From: an uncultured Eubacteriales bacterium
Lineage (GTDB): Bacteria > Bacillota > Clostridia > Oscillospirales > Oscillospiraceae
Length of the DNA stretch: 64,000 nt
Direction of reading: 5' to 3'
NCBI GenBank assembly: GCA_900545405.1
Contig: UQYT01000004.1
Coordinates: forward strand, 26,813-90,812
In this document: positions 33,692 through 42,588 of the stretch, in pieces
How the letters are laid out: each line of letters begins with the position of its first letter
How positions within the stretch are numbered: position 1 is the stretch's first letter
Notes under the pieces: model-generated
Databases searched by the model: none
Seen by the model: only the letters and a program-made list of their open reading frames with translations
What the model was told of the DNA's origin: nothing
Program-made: the position numbers and the translations under genes

Positions 33692-33723
33692 TGTTGCATA
33701 AATTTCGAGGGGAGGCACGGCGT

Positions 33724-34305
33724 TTGGATGAACATGGCATAGGCTGCGTGCTCATGGCTGCGGGCGCTTCCTCGCGCTTCGGCGGCGACAAACTCTCGGC
33801 GGAGCTGGGCGGGGTGAGCCTCCTGCGCCGGGCGGCGCTGGCCGTGCCGGCGGAGCGTCTCGGCTCAGTCGCGCTGGTGACGGCGCGGCGCGAGGGGCTC
33901 TCTCTGGCGGAGGAATTCGGCTTCACGCCCGTGATAAACGCCGAGCCGGAGCGCGGCGCTAGCCTGACGGTGCGGCTGGGGCTGGAGGCCGTGCGGCCCT
34001 GCGCCGCGGCGCTCTTCATGACGGCGGACCAGCCGCTGCTGCGGCGCGAGACCGTGTCGCGGCTCATCGACGCCTGGCTGGAACAGCCCGAGCGCATCGC
34101 GGCGCTCGCCCACGGCGGCGTGCGCGGGAACCCCTGCCTCTTCCCCGCGCGGTTTTTCCCTGAGCTGCTGGCGCTCGAGGGCGACCGCGGCGGCTCGGCG
34201 GTGATAAGGCGGCACCCGGAGGCGCTGCTGCTCGTCGAGGCCCCGGCGGAGGAGCTCGCCGACGTGGACACCGCCCGCGACCTCGCGGAGCTTGCGGGGC
34301 TGTGA
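33724..34305 (+). CDS. mocA: Molybdenum cofactor cytidylyltransferase-like nucleotidyltransferase
   Basis: A 193-aa nucleotidyltransferase of the MobA/MocA type. The N-terminal NTP-binding motif is VLMAAGASSRFGGDKLSAEL, the metal-binding loop is FMTADQPLLRRE, and the late GNPCLFPARFFPELLALEGD loop with DVDTARDL is shared with MocA/MobA-like enzymes. MocA attaches CMP to molybdopterin for xanthine dehydrogenase-family enzymes, which fits its place opposite xdhABC. TTG start at 33724, with GGGGAGG 8 bases upstream. A terminator follows 18 bases later. Confidence 0.88.
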   Translation: MDEHGIGCVLMAAGASSRFGGDKLSAELGGVSLLRRAALAVPAERLGSVALVTARREGLSLAEEFGFTPVINAEPERGASLTVRLGLEAVRPCAAALFMTADQPLLRRETVSRLIDAWLEQPERIAALAHGGVRGNPCLFPARFFPELLALEGDRGGSAVIRRHPEALLLVEAPAEELADVDTARDLAELAGL

Positions 34306-34323
34306 GCGCTATGAAAGCAAAAG

Positions 34324-34348
34324 CGGGAGGCCCTTTTCGGGTCTCCCG
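34324..34348. terminator. Terminator after mocA
   Basis: A 10-bp stem with one mismatch (CGGGAGGCCC / GGGTCTCCCG), a 5-base loop and TTTTT. It also faces the convergent permease gene. Confidence 0.85.
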
Positions 34349-34357
34349 TTTTTCGCA

Positions 34358-35467
34358 TCACAGCAAGAGCAGCGACATCGGTATGAGCACGACGAGCGCG
34401 GCCACGTTGGCGGCGGTGAACCAGAGCAGGTACTTCCCTGCCCGGGCGCCCGGCGTGGCGCAGTAGAGCTTGAAGGAGATGAGGCTCGCGAGCGAGGCTA
34501 TGAGCGTGCCGAGGCCGCCGACGTCCACGCCCAGGAGCAGGCCCTTCCAGTCGCTCGTGAAGCCCGCGAGCAGCACGGCGGCGGGCACGTTGCTTATCAC
34601 CTGGCTCGCCAGCAGGCTGGTGAAGAAGGAGCTGCCGTCCAGCATTGCGGAGAGCGCGTCGTTCACCGCCGGGATGTTGCCGATGTTCCCGGCGAAGATG
34701 AAGAAGAACACAAAGGTCAGCAGCAGGCAGTAGTCCACCTGCTTGAGCGCCGCGCGGTCGGCCAGCAGCAGCGTCAGGAACACCACCGCCGTCACGGCCC
34801 CGTAGTGCACCACGCGCAGCACCGCGAGCAGGCAGAACACGAACAGCACTATGCACAGCGCGAGGCGCTTGTGGTGCGTTATCTCCGCCCTCTCGCCGAA
34901 GTGGACCTCGATGCCGCCCTTAGGCCCGAAGGCCACGGCCAGCACCAGCAGCACGAGGCTCGCGAGCGCAATAGGCAGCACCGCGCCGAAGAACTCGCCC
35001 GTCGGCACCGAGTAGCGCGCGTATATAAAGAGGTTCTGCGGGTTGCCCACCGGCGTCGCCATGCTGCCGAGGTTCGCCGCGATGGTCTGGAGCGCGATGA
35101 AGGGTATCAGCCGGTCCGTCCGGCCTATCGCGTTCAGAATCAGCACAGCAAAGGGCACGAAGGTGATGAGCGACACGTCGTTCGTCACGAGCATGGAGGT
35201 GAAAAACGGCAGCAGCACAAGTATCAGCGTGACCCGCAGCAGGCTACCACGCCCGGAGAGCAGCCGCTGTGCCAGAACGGCGAAGAGGCCGCAGCCCTTC
35301 AGCCCGTCCACGACCGCCATCAGGCAGAACAGCAGGCAGAGCACCCGCAGGTCTATGTAGTCCGCATACCCCGGTCCGGGCGGGACCGCCAGCATGGACA
35401 AAAGCGCCGCGGCGGCCGATATCACCAGCACCGGCTCGCGGCGGAAAAACGCAGTAACGCTCTTCAA
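34358..35467 (-). CDS. SLC13/ArsB-type anion permease
   Basis: A 369-aa polytopic membrane protein of the ion transporter superfamily (CitMHS/SLC13/ArsB). About ten hydrophobic helices are visible. The motifs TNDVSLITFVPFAVLIL and MATPVGNPQNLFIY resemble the conserved hairpin regions of that superfamily, and VISNVPAAVLLAGFT is the second repeat. Substrate may be a dicarboxylate, other anion or proton/sodium; it cannot be told. The TTG start at 35467 has GGGGAGG 7 bases upstream, so the upstream in-frame stretch is not translated. Confidence 0.85.
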   Translation of the reverse strand: MKSVTAFFRREPVLVISAAAALLSMLAVPPGPGYADYIDLRVLCLLFCLMAVVDGLKGCGLFAVLAQRLLSGRGSLLRVTLILVLLPFFTSMLVTNDVSLITFVPFAVLILNAIGRTDRLIPFIALQTIAANLGSMATPVGNPQNLFIYARYSVPTGEFFGAVLPIALASLVLLVLAVAFGPKGGIEVHFGERAEITHHKRLALCIVLFVFCLLAVLRVVHYGAVTAVVFLTLLLADRAALKQVDYCLLLTFVFFFIFAGNIGNIPAVNDALSAMLDGSSFFTSLLASQVISNVPAAVLLAGFTSDWKGLLLGVDVGGLGTLIASLASLISFKLYCATPGARAGKYLLWFTAANVAALVVLIPMSLLLL

Positions 35468-35499
35468 AGCGCAGCCTCCCCACTCAAAATCCGCGTAAC

Positions 35500-35527
35500 A
35501 TGATAACACGCAGGACGAAAATGTCAA
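35500..35527 (-). promoter_or_regulatory. Promoter for the anion permease
   Basis: On the minus strand, consensus TTGACA, 16 bases and TATCAT. Confidence 0.6.
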
Positions 35528-35544
35528 TAGTTACGCGCCTTTGC

Positions 35545-35573
35545 TTGAGTTTCAGCTCCAAAAGCGCTATAAT
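35545..35573 (+). promoter_or_regulatory. Promoter for trmO operon
   Basis: TTGAGT, exactly 17 bases and consensus TATAAT, 22 bases upstream of the TTG start at 35596. Confidence 0.75.
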
Positions 35574-35595
35574 CCCGCTTGGGAGGGATGCACCT

Positions 35596-36312
35596 TTGGC
35601 AGACGAGATGACCCTGCGCGCCATCGCCCATGTGAGGAGCGATTTTTCCAGCAAATTCGGGATACCGCGCCAGAGCGGCGTTGTGCCGGAGCTGGAGGCG
35701 GACATTGTATTCACGCCGGAGTTCCGCAATCCGGACGCCCTGCGCGGGCTTGAGGACTGCTCGCACATCTGGCTCATCTGGCAGTTTTCGGGCAATCTGC
35801 GCGAGGGCTGGCAGCCCACGGTGCGCCCGCCTAGGCTCGGCGGCAACGAGCGCCGGGGAGTTTTCGCCACGCGCTCGCCCTTCAGGCCGAACCCCCTCGG
35901 TCTCTCCTGCGTGCGCCTTGCGGGCATCGACCTGCACACGCCGGACGGCCCCGTGCTGCACATCCTCGGCGCCGACCTCATGGACGGCACCCCCGTGTTT
36001 GACATCAAGCCCTACGCGCCGTACACCGACTGCATCCCGGACGCCTCGGGCGGCATCGCCCGCGCGGGCTGGGAGCGGGAGGTCGAGGTACAGTGCAGCG
36101 ACGAGCTGCTGGCCGTGCTGCCTGAGGGCAAGCGCGCCGCCGCGCTTGCGGTGCTCGCCGAGGACCCGCGCCCGGCGTATCAATCCGCGCACGACAGGGT
36201 CTACGGCATGACCTTTGCGGGCTATGACATCCGCTTTTCCGTGGCCGGGGGCGTGCTCACCGTGCGCGAGATAGTCCCCGCCCCGGCCGCACACAATACT
36301 AAGGAGGCCTGA
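35596..36312 (+). CDS. trmO: TrmO (TsaA-type) tRNA N6-threonylcarbamoyladenosine methyltransferase
   Basis: A 238-aa SAM-dependent enzyme that methylates the t6A37 base of tRNA-Thr. The TsaA/YaeB fold is plain: FGIPRQSGVVPELEADIVF, then GLEDCSHIWLIWQF, RPPRLGGNERRGVFATRSPF and RPNPLGLSCVRL. A later GTPVFDIKPYAPYTD motif completes the beta-barrel. The C-terminal ~80 residues include a substrate-binding extension. TTG start at 35596 with GGGAGGGA 7 bases upstream; ATG at 35608 is an alternative. It is 1 base from the aldo/keto reductase gene. Confidence 0.93.
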   Translation: MADEMTLRAIAHVRSDFSSKFGIPRQSGVVPELEADIVFTPEFRNPDALRGLEDCSHIWLIWQFSGNLREGWQPTVRPPRLGGNERRGVFATRSPFRPNPLGLSCVRLAGIDLHTPDGPVLHILGADLMDGTPVFDIKPYAPYTDCIPDASGGIARAGWEREVEVQCSDELLAVLPEGKRAAALAVLAEDPRPAYQSAHDRVYGMTFAGYDIRFSVAGGVLTVREIVPAPAAHNTKEA

Positions 36313-36313
36313 C

Positions 36314-37405
36314 ATGAAAAGATTCGGCTTCGGCGCCATGCGCCTGCCCATGGTCAACGGCGAGGTTGACAAGGAACAGTTCAACGCCATGATAGACGAG
36401 TTCCTCGCCGCCGGTTTCACCTACTTCGACACAGCCCACGGCTACATTGACGGCAAGAGCGAGACGGCCATACGCGACTGCCTCGCGGCGCGCTATCCGC
36501 GCGAGAGCTTCGTGCTGGCAAACAAGCTCTCCGCCGGCTTTTTCAAGACGCGCGAGGACGTGCTGCCGCTCTTTGAAGAGCAGCTGCGCTGCTGCGGCGT
36601 CGACTACTTCGACTACTACCTCATCCACGCCATGAGCGGCGAGCGCTACGACCTGTACCGCGATTGCGGCGCGTTTGAGATCATCCCCCAGCTCAAGCGC
36701 GAGGGCCGGGTGCGCCACTTCGGCATGTCCTTCCACGACAAGGCCGAAGTGCTCGACCGCATACTCACCGAGCAGCCGGAGCTCGAGTTCGTGCAGCTGC
36801 AGTTCAACTACCTCGACTACGAGGACCCCGTCGTCGAGAGCCGCAAGTGCTACGAGGTCTGCGTGAAGCACGGCAAGCGCGTCTCGGTCATGGAGCCCGT
36901 GAAGGGCGGCGCGCTCTCTGAGCTGCCCGCGGACGCCGGTGCGATACTCGACGCGCTGGGCGGCGGGAGCCACGCGAGCTACGCGCTGCGCTTTGCCGAG
37001 GGCTTTGAGAACGTCTACATGGTGCTCTCCGGAATGAGCAGCATAGAGCAGATGCGCGACAACCTCGCCACGATGTCGGATTTCCGCCCGCTGGACGAGA
37101 CCGAGCTCGCCGCCGTGCGCAAGGTGGCGGAGACGCTGCGCGGCAAGGGCGCCATCCCCTGCACCGCCTGCCGCTACTGCACCTCCGGCTGCCCGATGGG
37201 CATCGACATCCCCTCCTTCTTCTCCTGCTACAACTCCAAGATCATGTTCGGCCGCCCGCAGAGCTCGGAGCGCTATGCCGAGCTCATCAAAAACGGCACC
37301 GGCCCCAACGACTGCATGGCCTGCGGCCACTGCGAGGAGGTCTGTCCCCAGCACCTGAGGGTCCGCAGCCTGCTGCGCGACGTTGCCGAGGAGTTCGACG
37401 CCTGA
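36314..37405 (+). CDS. Aldo/keto reductase with C-terminal 4Fe-4S domain
   Basis: A 363-aa fusion. The N-terminal aldo/keto reductase barrel has the Asp-Tyr pair of the tetrad in YFDTAHGYIDG and its Lys in VLANKLSA, and the family His in YLIHAM. A C-terminal ferredoxin-like domain uses CTACRYCTSGCPMGI and CMACGHCEEVCPQHL. Such fusions are common in anaerobes and act as NAD(P)H- or ferredoxin-linked carbonyl reductases of unknown substrate. Start follows AGGAGG, 1 base after the trmO stop, so co-translation is likely. Confidence 0.92.
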   Translation: MKRFGFGAMRLPMVNGEVDKEQFNAMIDEFLAAGFTYFDTAHGYIDGKSETAIRDCLAARYPRESFVLANKLSAGFFKTREDVLPLFEEQLRCCGVDYFDYYLIHAMSGERYDLYRDCGAFEIIPQLKREGRVRHFGMSFHDKAEVLDRILTEQPELEFVQLQFNYLDYEDPVVESRKCYEVCVKHGKRVSVMEPVKGGALSELPADAGAILDALGGGSHASYALRFAEGFENVYMVLSGMSSIEQMRDNLATMSDFRPLDETELAAVRKVAETLRGKGAIPCTACRYCTSGCPMGIDIPSFFSCYNSKIMFGRPQSSERYAELIKNGTGPNDCMACGHCEEVCPQHLRVRSLLRDVAEEFDA

Positions 37406-37437
37406 GCGGCGCACTATTTTGAAAGGAAGTCTCACAA

Positions 37438-37941
37438 TTGTACGACGAACTGACTGAAGTCGACGTCAAAAAGATGCAGGAGGAGCTGGAATACCGGCAG
37501 AACGTGCTGCGCCTCCAGCTCATAGACGACGTTAAGGTCGCCCGCGCGTTCGGCGACCTGAGCGAGAACTTCGAGTACAAGGCCGCCAAGCGCGAGAAAA
37601 ACCGCAACGACAGCCGCATCCGCTATCTCGACCGCATGATAAAGACCGCAAAGGTCATCGAGGACAAATCCGGCAGCGATGAGGTCGGGCTGTTCGACCG
37701 GGTGAAGATCTACATGGAGGACGACGACGAGGAGCGCGACATCCGGCTGGTCACGACGCTGCGGCAGAACGCGCCGCTGGGGCTCATCAGCAAGGAGTCG
37801 CCCGTCGGCGCGGCCATCATGGGCCACCACGTCGGCGACCGCGTCAAGGTGGACGTCAACGACGATTACAGCTATTACATCGTCATCCGCGAGATAGAAA
37901 AAGGCAGCGACGACGAGTCGCTGCCCATAAGAGGCTATTGA
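37438..37941 (+). CDS. GreA/GreB-family transcription elongation factor
   Basis: A 167-aa protein with the Gre layout. A long N-terminal coiled coil has the acidic tip motif in GDLSENFEYKAAKREKNRN, and a C-terminal FKBP-like domain includes GLISKESPVGAAIMGHHVGD and KVDV. Gre factors stimulate transcript cleavage in backtracked RNA polymerase. The coiled coil and D-L-S-E motif favour a working factor; it may be a second, accessory Gre. TTG start at 37438 with AAAGGA about 10 bases upstream. A strong terminator follows immediately. Confidence 0.88.
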   Translation: MYDELTEVDVKKMQEELEYRQNVLRLQLIDDVKVARAFGDLSENFEYKAAKREKNRNDSRIRYLDRMIKTAKVIEDKSGSDEVGLFDRVKIYMEDDDEERDIRLVTTLRQNAPLGLISKESPVGAAIMGHHVGDRVKVDVNDDYSYYIVIREIEKGSDDESLPIRGY

Positions 37942-37944
37942 AAA

Positions 37945-37968
37945 ACCGGGAGGGTTTCCCCTCCCGGT
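37945..37968 (+). terminator. Terminator after the Gre factor
   Basis: A 10-bp perfect stem ACCGGGAGGG / CCCTCCCGGT with a TTTC loop, followed by CTTATTTTTTT. It also faces the convergent SLH gene. Confidence 0.9.
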
Positions 37969-37981
37969 CTTATTTTTTTGC

Positions 37982-40339
37982 TTACGCCTCGAGGTAGCGC
38001 ATGATGAGGGCCGCAGCCTGGGCGCGGGTCGCGGTGGCGGTCGGCGTGACCGCGCCGTTCTCGTCGCCCTCGACGAGGCCGATGTTCATCGCCCAGGTCA
38101 TGGCGCTCTGGGCCCAAGTGCTCACGCTGGAGGCATCCGGCGCGGTGATAGTCCCGCTGACGGCGGGCTCACCGGCCAGACGGTACAGCATCGTCACCAG
38201 CTCCTGACGGGTGATGGCCGCACTCGGGTTCTCGCCGTCGGAGATGCCCTTCGCCGTGACCCACTCCTGAGCCTTGGCGTACCATGTAGCGCCGCCGGTG
38301 GTGTCCACGCCCTCGGCGCGGGCGATGATCGTCCACACCATCGCGCGGGTCAGCGTGTCGTTCGGCGTGAAGACGCCCACGTCAACGCCATCCATCAGGC
38401 CCTTCTCGTAGACATACTTCACCGCGCTGTAGTACCAGTCGCGGGCAGTCACGTCGTAGAACGGGAACACCGGCATCTCCGGCTCGGAAGGCTCGGAGGG
38501 CTTCACATCCGGCAGGTTGCCCCACACGGCCACGAAGGTGGTGTCGGCGGTGATGGTAACGGCTTCGCCGGCCTTGTAGGTGTTATCGCCACTGCGCCAG
38601 CCGAGGAATATGTAGCCGCTGTTGCTCGGGGCCGCGGGGAGGGGGTACTCAGTGCCGCTCTCAACGGTCGCTGTGTCGACAACAGAGTTCCCGGACATGA
38701 CAGTAACGGTGTAATATCCAGTGCTGCCCGGCTTCTGGCCAACTTCGACCGCAACAGGAACGCCGTTGTTGGTGTTGTTGTCCTCATTCAGAGTGCCGTT
38801 GAACGCGCCGTAATCGTCGGTCGCGCCATCCGGGAAGCCGACAAATATCGGAGTACCTCCGCAATAGAATTTGTTGTCATTAACGTATACGAAACCTTCA
38901 AACGGAGTATTGCCAGTGTTGTCTTCGCCGCACTTCCAAGTGGTTACATAAATACCACCGTTAGCATTGGTGATATTATTGTCTTGAACTGTAACGATTG
39001 CTTTATCTTTCAGTATCGATATGTTTACAGCCTCAAGCCCATTGTCGCCGCTAAGGTTAATAACATTGTTATTAACCTTAGCGCTCTTCACATGCCAGAG
39101 CTGGATGGGGATAATGTTTTCAGCAGGCGTGCCTTCGACATAGTTGTCCTCCACGACGACAGAGGCGTATTCGCCAACATCGTCGCTGACTTTGACGAAA
39201 TAGTTAAGATAAGTGTATGTGTTACCGCTGCCTTTTATTTCGTTACTACCGAAGGTCATCGTGCAGTTGCGTACCTCGAGGTTGCCAACGCCGTTTTGGT
39301 TCATGTTGCCGACCTTCAGGCCACTGCCTGAGAAAGCAAAACCCTCAATTATTACGGTCTGGTCAGCATGGCACGCATAGTCTGAATTGAAAGTATCAAA
39401 CTTACCGGTGATTTTGCTGAGCTTGCTCTCGTCATTAAGCTCGATACCGTTCTCATACGCATAATTCTGCGCCTTGAGGGTCAGGCTCTTGCCGTCGAAG
39501 GTGACGACTTCGTTGTAAGTACCGGGCAGGACGGTGATAATTGCGTTGTCTTCAGCATCATCAACCGCAGCCTGGATGGTGCCGTAGTACTTGTCGTTGA
39601 GAATGGCAGCCGCGGGCCAGTCGCCGTTGCTAATGTTGGGCATGCTGTCATTGCTATTCAGGGCAGGGTTAGCACGCGTAGGGTCGTTGACGCAATCCTC
39701 ATAAGTTTTGTAATAGGTGTTGCTGTTTTCAGCGCCAGACTTGCCGAACACCTGAATCTCATAGTCAACGCTGCTGCCGGCGGCTATATCGTAAGCTTCA
39801 ACCGTATTGCCAGCGCCCTCACTCACGTTGGCACCGCACCAGACGTTGTCGAGTTTGAGATTCTCGACATACACAGCGCAGTTCTTAGTGCTGGAGTTTA
39901 CGCCAATACCGAAGAGGTAGTCCACGACCTCGCAGTTTTTGACGTACAGAGACACGCTCTCAAGCGGATTACTCGGATTATAGCTCCACCAAATAGCCTG
40001 CTCATCGGTCTTATTGTTTGCCTGGGACTTTACAGTGAGATTCTCAACAGTAATGCTTTTAACGCTATCAGGTTTGCCGCAGTAATAATTGATAGAACCA
40101 ATTATAACAGTCTGGCCAATTCCGGCTCCCTTAAAGTTTACAGCCTTTTGGACTCTGAGCGTACCAACATCATAATCACCCGCCTCGAGCACTATGGTGT
40201 CGCCGTCGTCCGCAGCCGCAAGCGCGGCGGTCAGGCCATTGACATCGCTCACAGTCTTTTCCTCCGCGAAGGCGCCAACGGTGAGGAGTGCCATCACCAT
40301 TATCACGGCCAACGCGAGGGACAGGATCGACTTTTTCAT
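37982..40339 (-). CDS. SLH-domain surface protein with parallel beta-helix
   Basis: A 785-aa secreted protein. A signal peptide (MKKSILSLALAVIMVMALLT... to about residue 25) leads into a right-handed beta-helix with pectate-lyase-type repeats (DGDTIVLEAGDYDV; NAIITVLPGTYNEVVTFDGK). Next comes an InlB/Listeria-Bacteroides repeat (GYIFLGWRSGDNTYKAGEAV). Three C-terminal SLH repeats end the protein (DVTARDWYYSAVKYVYEKGL; WYAKAQEWVTAKGIS; WAQSAMTWAMNIGL), which anchor proteins to the cell wall. The beta-helix half is clearly less GC-rich than its neighbours, suggesting transfer or different codon choice. ATG 40339 is used, with GGGGAGGA upstream. Confidence 0.9.
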   Translation of the reverse strand: MKKSILSLALAVIMVMALLTVGAFAEEKTVSDVNGLTAALAAADDGDTIVLEAGDYDVGTLRVQKAVNFKGAGIGQTVIIGSINYYCGKPDSVKSITVENLTVKSQANNKTDEQAIWWSYNPSNPLESVSLYVKNCEVVDYLFGIGVNSSTKNCAVYVENLKLDNVWCGANVSEGAGNTVEAYDIAAGSSVDYEIQVFGKSGAENSNTYYKTYEDCVNDPTRANPALNSNDSMPNISNGDWPAAAILNDKYYGTIQAAVDDAEDNAIITVLPGTYNEVVTFDGKSLTLKAQNYAYENGIELNDESKLSKITGKFDTFNSDYACHADQTVIIEGFAFSGSGLKVGNMNQNGVGNLEVRNCTMTFGSNEIKGSGNTYTYLNYFVKVSDDVGEYASVVVEDNYVEGTPAENIIPIQLWHVKSAKVNNNVINLSGDNGLEAVNISILKDKAIVTVQDNNITNANGGIYVTTWKCGEDNTGNTPFEGFVYVNDNKFYCGGTPIFVGFPDGATDDYGAFNGTLNEDNNTNNGVPVAVEVGQKPGSTGYYTVTVMSGNSVVDTATVESGTEYPLPAAPSNSGYIFLGWRSGDNTYKAGEAVTITADTTFVAVWGNLPDVKPSEPSEPEMPVFPFYDVTARDWYYSAVKYVYEKGLMDGVDVGVFTPNDTLTRAMVWTIIARAEGVDTTGGATWYAKAQEWVTAKGISDGENPSAAITRQELVTMLYRLAGEPAVSGTITAPDASSVSTWAQSAMTWAMNIGLVEGDENGAVTPTATATRAQAAALIMRYLEA

Positions 40340-40384
40340 TTGAGTTTCCTCCCCTTTATTTATTCCAGGTTTTACAGCTATCAT

Positions 40385-40430
40385 CATGGGCAGGCACAGT
40401 CTGCCCATGGCGACAAGGGGTACCCCTTGT
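40385..40430 (-). promoter_or_regulatory. Two dyads in the SLH-gene leader
   Basis: CATGGGCAG / CTGCCCATG (40385-40393 and 40401-40409) and the perfect 18-base palindrome ACAAGGGGTACCCCTTGT (40413-40430) lie in the likely 5' leader. They may form mRNA stem-loops or be regulator sites. Confidence 0.55.
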
Positions 40431-40442
40431 ACACGGTGTATA

Positions 40443-40471
40443 ATTTTAGCACTTCATGTTGGATATTTCAA
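40443..40471 (-). promoter_or_regulatory. Promoter for the SLH surface protein
   Basis: On the minus strand, TTGAAA, 17 bases and TAAAAT, giving a leader of about 97 bases. Confidence 0.65.
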
Positions 40472-40549
40472 GAAATTTTTTGCGGTATATTGCGCACTTT
40501 TTTGTAAATTCTTGTGTGGCTTGTCTGTCCGGCGGGCGGCGCGGTTCGC

Positions 40550-40578
40550 TTGACTTCCTTTCGGGGGCTTGTTACAAT
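40550..40578 (+). promoter_or_regulatory. Promoter for the ParB-BMP fusion gene
   Basis: TTGACT, 17 bases and TACAAT, 46 bases before the GTG start. Confidence 0.65.
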
Positions 40579-40623
40579 GGTCTGTAATCGAGATACTACT
40601 ATAATAATGAAGGAGGCCCCGAT

Positions 40624-42588
40624 GTGAGTCAATCGGAAGCCACTGTCCAATACGCTCAGGCCCTAAAGGCCGGGCAGAAAACCTACCGCGAATGCGTCCT
40701 CTCCGGGCGATATCCATACCTTCAGATCCTTGACGAGATACTCGACGACTCCATGGTCGCCGGCGTCGTAGACCTCGGCGTCATCAACATCCCCTCCGAC
40801 CAGATAGTCGGCACCAAGGGCGAGGGCCGCCGCACCGCCTTTGCGGCCGATTTCATGCCCCTGCTCGGGCCGGACACCGAGTTCGCCTTCAAGTGGATAG
40901 AGCTCTGCGCCGCCCACCTCAGCGACGAGGGCATACGCGACCCCATCCGCTGCTACGAGTACATGGGCCGCTTCTACGTCCAGGAGGGCAACAAGCGCGT
41001 CAGCGTGCTCAAGAGCTTCGGCGCCCCCTCCGTCCCCGGCTATGTCACCCGCGTCATCCCCGTCTACTCCGACGACGAGGCCGTCGCCATCTACTACGAG
41101 TTCATGGACTTCTACCGCCTGAGCGGCGTCTATCAGGTCTACTTCAGCCACCGCGGGGGCTTTGCCAAGCTCCAGGCCGACCTCGGCTACGACCCGGACC
41201 ACGTCTGGACCGAGGAGGAGCGCCGCCGCTTTCAGTCCGCCTTCCACTTCTTCAAGGAGGCCTTCATCAAGCTCGGCGGCAAAAAGCTCGGCATCACCGT
41301 TGCCGACGCCCTGCTCGTCTGGCTCGACTTCTACCCCATCGGCACCATCAAGGTGCTCTCCGTCGCCGAGATAAGCAAGACGCTCTCCGCCATCTGGTCC
41401 GACCTCAAGGCCAAGACCCAGGCTGAGCCCATCGAGGTCAGCATCGATGACTCGGAAAAGGCCCCGTCCAAGGGCATACTCAACCGCATCTTCGGCTCCG
41501 TATTTCTGCCGAACCACATAAGCGTCGCCTTCATAAACCGGCCGGACCCCGTCCACAGCAGCTGGATAGCCGGGCACGACCTGGGCCGCCGCACCATGGA
41601 GCAGGCCATGAGCCGCGAGGTCACCGTCCGCGTCTACAACCTTGAGCCCGACAGCGACGTCGACGCCGTCATGGAGCAGGCCGTGGACGAGGGCGCGCAG
41701 GTCATCTTTGCCACCACAGCGCCGCTTATCTCCGCCTGCCGCAAGCTGGCCGCGAAGCACCCCGAGGTCAAGGTGCTCAACTGCTCCGTCGCCATGCCCT
41801 ACCCCGGCGTGCGCACCTATTACAGCCGCATTTACGAGGGCAAGTTCATCACCGGCGCCATCGCCGGGGCGATGACGAAGTGCGACAACATCGGCTACAT
41901 CGCCAGCAGCCCCATCTTCGGCGTGCCCGCAGGCATAAACGCCTTTGCCCTCGGCGCAAAGCTCACGAATCCCCGCGCACGGATAAGCCTCGCCTGGTCC
42001 TGCGTCAGCGAGGACCCCATCAGCGAGCTGCTCGGCCGCGGCGTGGACCTCATCTCCAACCGCGACATCCCCACGCCTCAGCAGCCGCAGGGCAGCTGGG
42101 GCCTCTGCGCGGTTGAGCCGGGCCGTGTGCTCCGCCCCCTCGCCTCCCCCTACTGGGACTGGGGCAACTTCTACATCCGGCTCGTCTCCTCCATCCTCCA
42201 CGGCGGCTGGGAGGCGCTCGACTACAAGAACAGCGGCAAGGCCGTCAACTACTGGTGGGGCATGCGCAGCGGCACCGTCGGCCTCAAGCTCACGGACGAC
42301 CTGCCCGACGGCGTGCGCAGCCTCGCAAACATCCTCTGCGAGGGCATTATTGACGGTACCTTCACCGTTTTCCACCGGAAATACCGCTCTCAGGACGGCT
42401 CCGTCGAAAGCGACGGCAACCGCTGGCTCAGTCCCGAGGACGTGCTGCACATGGACTGGCTCTGCGACTGCGTGGACGGGAGCATCCCCTCCTACGATCA
42501 GCTGCTGCCTATGGCGCGCTCCATCGTGCGGCTCCAGGGAGTATATCGCGACGCGCTGCCGCCCGAAAAGGAGGAGTTCAAGCTGTGA
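40624..42588 (+). CDS. ParB-like / BMP (periplasmic-binding) fusion protein
   Basis: A 654-aa cytoplasmic-looking protein without signal peptide. The first ~130 residues carry a ParB/sulfiredoxin-like motif (GRFYVQEGNKRVSVLKSFG). A helical part follows, and from about residue 295 there is a BMP-type (basic membrane protein, PBP1) ligand domain with VFLPNHISVAFINRP, AGHDLGRRTMEQAM and the late GVPAGINAFALGAKL. BMP proteins usually bind nucleosides outside the cell. Here the domain seems intracellular, so a nucleoside-sensing role is inferred. GTG start with AAGGAGG 6 bases before it; ATG 40621 is followed at once by a stop. It overlaps the next gene. Confidence 0.78.
   Translation: MSQSEATVQYAQALKAGQKTYRECVLSGRYPYLQILDEILDDSMVAGVVDLGVINIPSDQIVGTKGEGRRTAFAADFMPLLGPDTEFAFKWIELCAAHLSDEGIRDPIRCYEYMGRFYVQEGNKRVSVLKSFGAPSVPGYVTRVIPVYSDDEAVAIYYEFMDFYRLSGVYQVYFSHRGGFAKLQADLGYDPDHVWTEEERRRFQSAFHFFKEAFIKLGGKKLGITVADALLVWLDFYPIGTIKVLSVAEISKTLSAIWSDLKAKTQAEPIEVSIDDSEKAPSKGILNRIFGSVFLPNHISVAFINRPDPVHSSWIAGHDLGRRTMEQAMSREVTVRVYNLEPDSDVDAVMEQAVDEGAQVIFATTAPLISACRKLAAKHPEVKVLNCSVAMPYPGVRTYYSRIYEGKFITGAIAGAMTKCDNIGYIASSPIFGVPAGINAFALGAKLTNPRARISLAWSCVSEDPISELLGRGVDLISNRDIPTPQQPQGSWGLCAVEPGRVLRPLASPYWDWGNFYIRLVSSILHGGWEALDYKNSGKAVNYWWGMRSGTVGLKLTDDLPDGVRSLANILCEGIIDGTFTVFHRKYRSQDGSVESDGNRWLSPEDVLHMDWLCDCVDGSIPSYDQLLPMARSIVRLQGVYRDALPPEKEEFKL

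Noticed and set aside
40663..42450. A 595-codon minus-strand open frame
   Set aside because: It is the reverse of the ParB-BMP fusion gene, and has biased composition and no ribosome site.
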